64,000 nt of DNA, taken from NCBI RefSeq assembly GCF_033115175.1, contig NC_084835.1, forward strand, positions 87,851,948 to 87,915,947, in the 5' to 3' direction. Below the pieces are notes generated by a model. It searched no databases. It was not told where the DNA came from and was given only the letters and a program-made list of their open reading frames with translations. Source of the DNA: Lepus europaeus (Eukaryota > Chordata > Mammalia > Lagomorpha > Leporidae). The position numbers and the translations under genes were made by a program. Shown one piece after another: positions 57,809 to 64,000 of the stretch (its first letter is position 1; each line of letters starts with the position of its first letter).

Positions 57809-58769
57809 AAAAATGGTATAACTAAATTTATAATAAGATATTTATTTATTTACTTCCTGGTAGGTCTACCTACTTTTCTCTTCAAATTTTTTAACTGTTG
57901 ACCCTGTGATCACCTTTTCATATGACAACTTTTTTGTAGCATTGTCATATCCTTTGTTCATAGAGCGATTAAGAAGATTTCTCAGTCTTTCCTTTAGCAA
58001 GGCTGATGGAAATGTGTTTAATCATTGTTGGTTTATTACATTTTCTCTTAGCATCTTACCTTGTCATCAATGTCATGTAAATTGTTAAGATTGTTGTCAA
58101 ATTTGAGTAAACATTTCTCAAGCATTTTCATAATCAGGTTATAAGATATCAGGGAATTTCAAATTGTGTGTGTGTCTGTATATATGTATGCATGCATTGA
58201 CAAACATAAAATCCTCCTTGAATTGATGATACAAATTGACCAATTTCTGAAAGATGCCCTCTTGGTAAAGGCATATTAAGGCATCTATATCATCTATTTC
58301 AATGTGCTTTCCTTCACATCATAAGAACCAGTACAGAAGTAAAGGAAAGAGCTGTGTTGGCAAAGGTATCACCTGAAATGACAACGAGAACATTTTGGAT
58401 GTATTGGACAAAAGGACAGCAAATGTTTGTTAGAGTCAGGTAGAGGGGCAGAAGTTAGAGTTGCATGTAGATAATGGTGTTTGGTCTATACTGACTTAAA
58501 GTTAAGGAAATAGCAATCTATTGATTATTATACATACTAAATTAATCACATTTTATTACTATGTAGTAAATTCCCCAGAGAAGTTGTTTAGGAAAGAAGG
58601 AGCATCTTTCAGTTCAAATTTTGGAGGTTCATAGTCCAAGATTGGGTGGCCCCACTTACCTGAGAATGGTACATGGTAGAAGATATGCAGAAGGTAGATT
58701 AAATCTCAAGCCAGGAAGCAGAGAGAACAGCTTTAAAATCAACCTTCAGCTTTTAAATCAACCTTCTCT
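57809..58769. other. Unique sequence, no gene seen
   Basis: AT-rich, with short TG/TA-rich text near 58167-58195. Frames of 60-87 codons carry no domain. Confidence 0.45.
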
Positions 58770-59112
58770 TGAGCAGGTGAATGGAGCAGCAACTAAGTTG
58801 CCTCTCGGAATATCTACAACACATATTGGAGTGCCTGATTCCAGTCCCAGCTATACTGCTTCTGATCCAGTGTCATACTTATGAGCAGCCTCAGAAGTAG
58901 ATAATCATTCAAGTGCTTGGGTTCCTGCCACCCATTTGCAAGACCTTGAATAAATTGTAGGCATCTGATTTTGGAATGGCCAATCTTGGCTATTGGGGGC
59001 ATGTGAGGAGTAAAATGGTTAATGGAAGTAGTCACTTTGTCTCTATCCCTGTTGATTAAAATGAAAATAAAATTTTAAAAGTAAGTAAATAATAAATATA
59101 TAAATAAAATAA
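58770..59112 (+). mobile_element. Old C-SINE relative
   Basis: GTGCCTGATTCCAGTCCCAG, CTGCTTCTGATCCAGTGTC, TCAAGTGCTTGGGTTCC and an AAATAATAAATATA tail outline a diverged C-SINE. Confidence 0.75.
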
Positions 59113-59147
59113 AACCAACCATTTCAAGAGAAATATCTTCCAAGGTC

Positions 59148-59436
59148 ATATGAGAGAGAGAGAGACAGAGAGAAAGGTCTTCCTTCTGTTGGTTCACTCC
59201 CCAAATGGCCACCACTGCCAGCACTCCGCCGATCTGAAGCTAGGAGCCAGGTGCTTCCTACTGATCTCCCATGTGGGTACAGGGTCCCAAGTACCTGGGC
59301 CATCCTCCACTGCCCTCCTGGACCACAGCAGAGAGCTGGACTGGAAGAGGAGCAACCAGGACTAGAACTTGGCGCCCATATGGGATGCCGGCATTGCAGG
59401 CAGAGGATTAACCAAGTGAGCCATGGAGCCTGCCCC
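59148..59436 (-). mobile_element. C-SINE, tail missing
   Basis: Starts within the GAGA run and reads CTGTTGGTTCACTCCCCAAA, GGACTGGAAGAGGAGCAACC and CATGGAGCCTGCCCC. There is no T-rich tail at its left edge. Confidence 0.9.
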
Positions 59437-59457
59437 CAAGTTGCCACTCTTAATCCA

Positions 59458-59791
59458 CCATTTTTTAAATTTTATTAAATGATTTTATTTATTTATTTGA
59501 GAGGTAGAGTTACAGACAGTGAGAGGGAGAGACAGAGAGAAAGTTCTTCTGTTCATTCCTAAATGGCCACAACAGCCGGAGCTGCGCCAATCAGAAGCCA
59601 GGAGCCAGGTGCTTCTTCATGGTATCCCATTTGGGTGCAGGGACCCAAGGACTTGGGCCATCTTCTATTGCTTTTCCAGGCCACAGCAGAGAGCTGGATT
59701 GGAAGAGGAGCAGAGGGACTAGAACCAGTGCCCATATGGGATGCTGGCGCCGCAGGCAGAGGATTGACCTACTGCGCCACGGCACTGGCCC
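59458..59791 (-). mobile_element. C-SINE
   Basis: TTTATTTATTTGAGAGGTAG, GGATTGGAAGAGGAGCAGAG, CGCCGCAGGCAGAGGATTG and CCACGGCACTGGCCC. Confidence 0.94.
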
Positions 59792-60599
59792 TCACCAATT
59801 GTTAACATTAGTCCACTAACAGTTAATATGAATTAATATGTAATTCAAACATCCACATGACTTGGAGAGTAAAATCATATCCAAACTATAACTGTAATAT
59901 CAATACTTCTATGATCATTTGCATTTCAGTTACAAAAACCAACTCTTAACACTTACTTGCCTATGTAAATGAGCTAGGGTTTAATCATTTGCAAAAGTGA
60001 TGGTGTATTGCAAAAATGTATACTAACAATTCCACATTAAATGTATGTACAAACTAACTTCCCCTTACTCAAATTAAAAAAATCCATACTGGTATTCTAA
60101 ATTCATCTGACACAAGGACTAATTTTATAGAAATGAAGTTAGCAAAGAGTAATTGATCTTAACCTTCTGAGCTAAAAATCTTACTTTACAAATTTTATAA
60201 AAGAATCTGAGAATATGAAAAATTGTGTGGATTGTTCCCACGTCTTGGCCTATGCAAGTAAATTCATTCTGAAATCTGAAGCTTCATTGACTTCATATTA
60301 ATATGCCTCTATCATTTCTTCTTAGGTACTTCAGCCCTGGTTTTATGTTCTAGGAGCTACTGTGTGGGGCTTTGAAATCTCTGAAGATACCTGTATGTTT
60401 TTGTTCATAATTTTCTTCTCCCAGATAGACATCCTCAAGTCAGGCTCATCATTCAGAGTGCTTTAAGCCTCTCTTGCCTGCTTTTACAAATCTGTTATTG
60501 TAACTTCTTAATTGTTTAATACAAGGTTTATTAGAATAAAATATGTTGGCAATGTATATGGGGTACAGTGTTCTATATACAGCTACTAGAAGTGTGAAT
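59792..60599. other. Unique sequence, no gene seen
   Basis: No open frame of note and no recognised repeat. Confidence 0.45.
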
Positions 60600-61145
60600 T
60601 GGCACAATGGCTGAAGTGCGGTCTATTGAGTGATAGTTATTGAAATTAAAAATCTGGGTACTCTGATATAGCACCAACACTTATCAGGTTCTGTCACAGG
60701 GAAGCACGCACTTATGGAAAGTAAGCCATGTACAATGACATCCCCTCCAGCATTGTTCATTGTAAGGAAAGACTGGCATTAATGCAAATGTTAAGTTAGT
60801 AGCAAAATGACTTTAAAATATGCTATTTTTGTATTATTGCTTAGTATGGAGAAGATCAATAGAGAGATTGATAGTGTATGGATTGGAAGATTGTCAAGAC
60901 AAGTTTTTGAATGAAAATCAAACAAAACAATAGAATGACACATAAAGTATAATGCCTTTATTGTAAAACAAATACCAACAGGATACACAATAATATGTAT
61001 AGAAGAAGCAGTAATTGATACTTCTGTGGTGGGTGAGAATTAGGATTATTAGATAAAGGAAATTGCTTTAGTTACAGCATTTTTAAGTTATCATTTTAAA
61101 CAAAGAAATGTATTTATATATTACTTCACTAGCCAAAATTACCCA
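60600..61145 (+). mobile_element. Ancient L1M-type LINE fragment
   Basis: CTCCAGCATTGTTCATTGTA, GACTGGCATTAATGCAAATG and TTAGTAGCAAAATGACTTTA follow the 3' end of ORF2 in old L1s, with L1M-like 3' UTR text after it. Too decayed for subfamily naming. Confidence 0.5.
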
Positions 61146-61607
61146 AAATGAAATTATACTAAATATAAAAAACTAGTGTTACAATGCTATTCTTCTGCTT
61201 ATTCATTCACACACACATGCAAATCTAAAGGAAATTCTATGTGATTGTTTTAATGGGTAACAATTAAAAGGTCCAGATGTAAGGTGCACACACATACAAA
61301 ACACATAAATAATATTGTTTAATGTCCTCAAGTCACGTGATCACGTCTAACAATCAGTTATAGTTGAGAAAATATTAACCTGACAAAGGTAATTAAATTA
61401 CCTGATGAAGCTTTAGAATTTAAGCAATTTTTTTTCTTTAGCTTTACTGACTCCTAAATATGTATTTCCAATTGATAGTTGGTGGGATGGGATGAGGGGA
61501 GGGAGAGGGATAGGCAAAAAGTGCAAGCAATGATAGGATGATCTGGGCCACTTCCTCTTTTACGCTGCATATCTTCATCTACACCAAGATATAAAAGTGA
61601 CTATATC
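61146..61607. other. Unique sequence, no gene seen
   Basis: Contains a G-rich stretch (GGGATGGGATGAGGGGAGGG at about 61483-61502) and no frame of note. Confidence 0.45.
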
Positions 61608-61862
61608 GGGGCAGGCGCTATGGCGTAATGGGTAAAGCCATCCCCTCAGTGCCGGCATCCCATATGGGTGCCAGTTCGAGTCCTGGCTGCTCCACTTCTG
61701 ATCCAGCTCTCTGCTATGGCTTGGAAAAGCAGTAGAAGATGGCCCAACTCCTTGAGCCCCTGCACCCGCATGAGAGACCCGGAAGATGCTCCTGACTCCT
61801 GGCTTCGGATTGGTGCAGCTCCAGCTGTTGTGGCCAACTGGGGAGTGAACCAGTGGATGGAA

Positions 61863-61911
<49 letters not shown>

Positions 61912-61964
61912 ACTCTTTCTCTCTCTGTGTAAATCTGACTTTCAAGTAAATAAATAAATCTTTA
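61608..61964 (+). mobile_element. C-SINE with Pol III boxes preserved
   Basis: GGGGCAGGCGCTATGGCGTA head. A-box-like TGGCGTAATGGG (61620-61631) and B-box GTTCGAGTCC (61674-61683) match tRNA promoter consensus. A (CT)n run lies at 61865-61908 and the tail is AAATAAATAAATC. Confidence 0.95.
61865..61908 (+). repeat. (CT)22 microsatellite in a SINE
   Basis: Uninterrupted CT dinucleotides at the SINE's CT-rich site. Confidence 0.95.
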
Positions 61965-63642
61965 AAATTTGGCATTGATCCAATAAACACAAGATTGACA
62001 TATCTTTACTAACAATACGAAATAAAAGGCTAGAAAAAAACTGAAGGGAAAGTTTAGGAATAGTGACTGAGTTCCATAATGCCCAATGTCTGTGACCACG
62101 GCCATGACACTGATGAGTCAATACTGTATGTTTCTGTGAACAGGATCAGTTAAGTGTTCAATACTGGACATTGTGGACCTAAACATATGTGATACTCCCT
62201 TTGATTATTCCTATTACTTTGCAATTGGACCATTCTGATGCAAGTGATGCTGGTTTGCCTTCAATGGTAAAAGTGTGAAGTTGGTCAGACAGGAAGATCT
62301 ATTCACTAGAGATCCTCTAACTGGATGGATATTGGACCAGGATACTCCGAAGATTTACTCTTTTTCTGTCTCAAACAAAATAATAGCTTCTCTGTTCATT
62401 CCTTTAGCTCTCAGGCCCAAAGATGATTTGTGCCAGGCTGAGATCTGGTTCTAATGCTTTAATGTTGTTTTAACATAGTTTTCATTTTTAATCTGTAGAT
62501 AATCGTAACATAATAGATGGTGAATCAATATTTATAAATGAATTTTAATCTTTTATAGCAGATCCATTAACAAACCCCAAATTTATTGAGCCATAAAGTT
62601 AGACCAAAGCTGTGGCATGTAGTATAGTCTTATAGTTCCCAATTGAATCACTAGACACTGTGGATATGTTGCTTCACACTGCATAAGTGCCCTAAAAAAA
62701 AGTAGTATATTTGTCTCCTCTTTTACTTTTCTTTGGGATAAACATGGAAACAGTAAAAAGGGGCTAAGACACCGCAGGGGATGCCAGGCAGACAGGCTGC
62801 ACAACCTACAAGGGAGGCTATTACGGGAGCTACAGTGGCTGTTGCAGGGCAACCAGCTGTGCATCTAGAATGAGCTGGTGTAAATGAGGCACTTTTAACA
62901 CAGGACCAACATCTTTTCCTTAGATGTAAAATCATTTCCTTTCAATTTTTATTAGGACACTTTCACAATCTACCCTCTCACCATCAAGTGTGCAAACAAT
63001 GAATATAATCTTGGTTTCCACCCCTCCCCCCTAGCATTTTGCTTGTCAGTGATTAAACTGATTAAATATAAGCATAGTCACAAGTGCCCAGCTTGGTGTT
63101 TCTGGCTGCCTACTCCAATGCAAAAGGTCATGAAGGTGCAGTCTTTCCTCCACTCCCCGTTACAGTCTGTGTTATTGATCACTGATGATTCTGGGAGAGT
63201 TTTCCTCCTCACTGTCCCTCAGCAACCTCCACAGCGAAGCACTGGCACTCCCACCCAGGCACCAATGTGTACTCAGGGATGCACAAGGGAGCAAGAAGGT
63301 CCTTTCAGGTTGTGGGTTTTGTATGTTGGCGATAATATGGGTTACGAGTTAGCGTGAAGAAATTGTTGAGATCTGGAATCTAGCCTCTGAAACTGCAGCA
63401 GTCTTTTGTAAAACTGACCAAATGACTAGAGTGCCTGGAATAAATGAGTAGATCTTGATTAAGTACTTTTTTTTTTTGGTACTACTCTTAAAATTCCTTT
63501 TCAGAGTTAAGGGATGCTGGAAATTATCCTAAATTTGGTTAGATACTGATGGAATTATTGCACTGGGAAACCAGAGGAATTGGAGAAATAATTTATTCTT
63601 TCCTTTGGCTTTCCTAGATATCTGAGTTAAAGATCCATTGCC
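61965..63642. other. Unique sequence, no gene seen
   Basis: Frames at 62583-62935 (minus, 70-93 codons) and 63043-63357 (plus, 104 codons) are Cys- or Pro-rich by chance. I recognise no domain in them. Confidence 0.45.
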
Positions 63643-63920
63643 AGGGGTGTGCCTTGTGGTGCAGCAGGTTAAGTTGCCACCTTCTACAATGACATCCCAT
63701 GTTGTATTGCTGATTGGAGTCCTGTGGGCACATCTTCTGATTCAGTGTCATGCTGATGTGCCTCGGAAAACAGTGGAGGATTGCCCATGTGCTTGGGTCC
63801 ATTTATCCACGTGTTGAAGGACCATCCTGGAGGACCAGGATGGAGTTCCTGGTCCCCTTGCTTTGGTCATCAGGGCCATCTGTTTTGGCCACATTCTTTC
63901 CTCCTCCCTCTCTGTTTCTT
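63643..63920 (+). mobile_element. C-SINE, diverged, tail replaced
   Basis: AGGGGTGTGCCTTGTGGTGC head, TGCTGATGTGCCTCGGAAAA and ATCCACGTGTTGAAGGACC; it passes into a T/GTTT-rich stretch instead of its own A-tail. Confidence 0.8.
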
Positions 63921-64000
63921 GTTTTTTGTTTTTTGTTTGTTTGTTTTGTTTTTTTGTTTTTTTGACAGATGGAGTTAGACAGTGAGAGAGAGAGAAGAGA
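63921..64000 (-). mobile_element. C-SINE running off the window end
   Basis: A (GTTT)n-rich tail at 63921-63962, then GACAGATGGAGTTAGACAGT and a GAGA run. This is the 3' part of a minus-strand short-tail SINE; the rest lies beyond 64000. Confidence 0.85.

Noticed and set aside
61608-61690. Functional tRNA gene
   Set aside because: The A and B boxes belong to the tRNA-derived head of a C-SINE; there is no complete cloverleaf.
62583-63357. Cys-rich minus frames and a 104-codon plus frame
   Set aside because: No family was recognised after comparison in mind with small Cys-rich membrane proteins; lengths are within chance.
1-64000. A novel defence, biosynthetic or regulatory gene system
   Set aside because: No cluster of non-retroelement coding frames exists anywhere in the window; the long frames are explained by L1.

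Overview
The window reads as lagomorph nuclear DNA, most likely European rabbit (Oryctolagus cuniculus). It carries about three dozen C-repeat SINEs (tRNA-derived, leporid type, with CT-rich 3' parts and AAAT-rich tails) and a full-length L1 LINE. It is AT-rich, and ancient mammalian repeats (MIR, L2, MaLR/ERVL LTRs) lie between the younger insertions. Assignments to repeat families come from recognising sequence by eye; no alignment was run.

No host protein-coding gene, rRNA, tRNA gene or CRISPR array could be supported. The only long open frames belong to a minus-strand L1 at 9910-17060: ORF1 (345 codons) and ORF2 (1274 codons). Both are intact, all recognisable catalytic residues are present, and a 10-12 bp target-site duplication flanks the element. 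Its 5' UTR carries a YY1-type site, its 3' UTR carries a G-rich tract, and it ends in an A-rich tail. It is a good candidate for a young, possibly retrotransposition-competent L1.

Layout. 1-9900: unique DNA with C-SINEs (several nested), an unnamed LTR-like repeat (3285-3960) and an MLT1-like LTR (5640-6090). 9910-17060: the L1. 17061-17850: a broken cytochrome c (CYCS) retrocopy whose 3' UTR the L1 appears to have entered, then a 3 x 20 bp tandem repeat. 18236-22388: an old, plus-strand L1 relic missing its 3' half and holding a younger SINE. 22389-25204: SINEs and an ERVL-like LTR that contains a small terminal-inverted-repeat element. 25205-27240: SINE-free DNA rich in homeodomain-like motifs, possibly conserved noncoding. 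27240-42400: SINEs, MIR/L2 relics, a MaLR LTR (36855-37225) and a hAT-like element (40051-40252). 42400-55040: a SINE-poor block with one C-SINE and two more candidate noncoding elements. 55045-64000: SINE-rich again, with an old L1M-like relic (60600-61145) and a SINE cut off by the window end.

No gene network can be described. The functional logic is that of retroelements: L1 ORF1p and ORF2p act in cis on L1 RNA and in trans on SINE RNAs and cellular mRNAs. The SINE copies with A-rich target duplications and the CYCS retrocopy are the expected products of that machinery. I see no evidence of a previously undescribed system. The most informative objects are the intact L1, the small inverted-repeat family, and the SINE-free candidate regulatory blocks.
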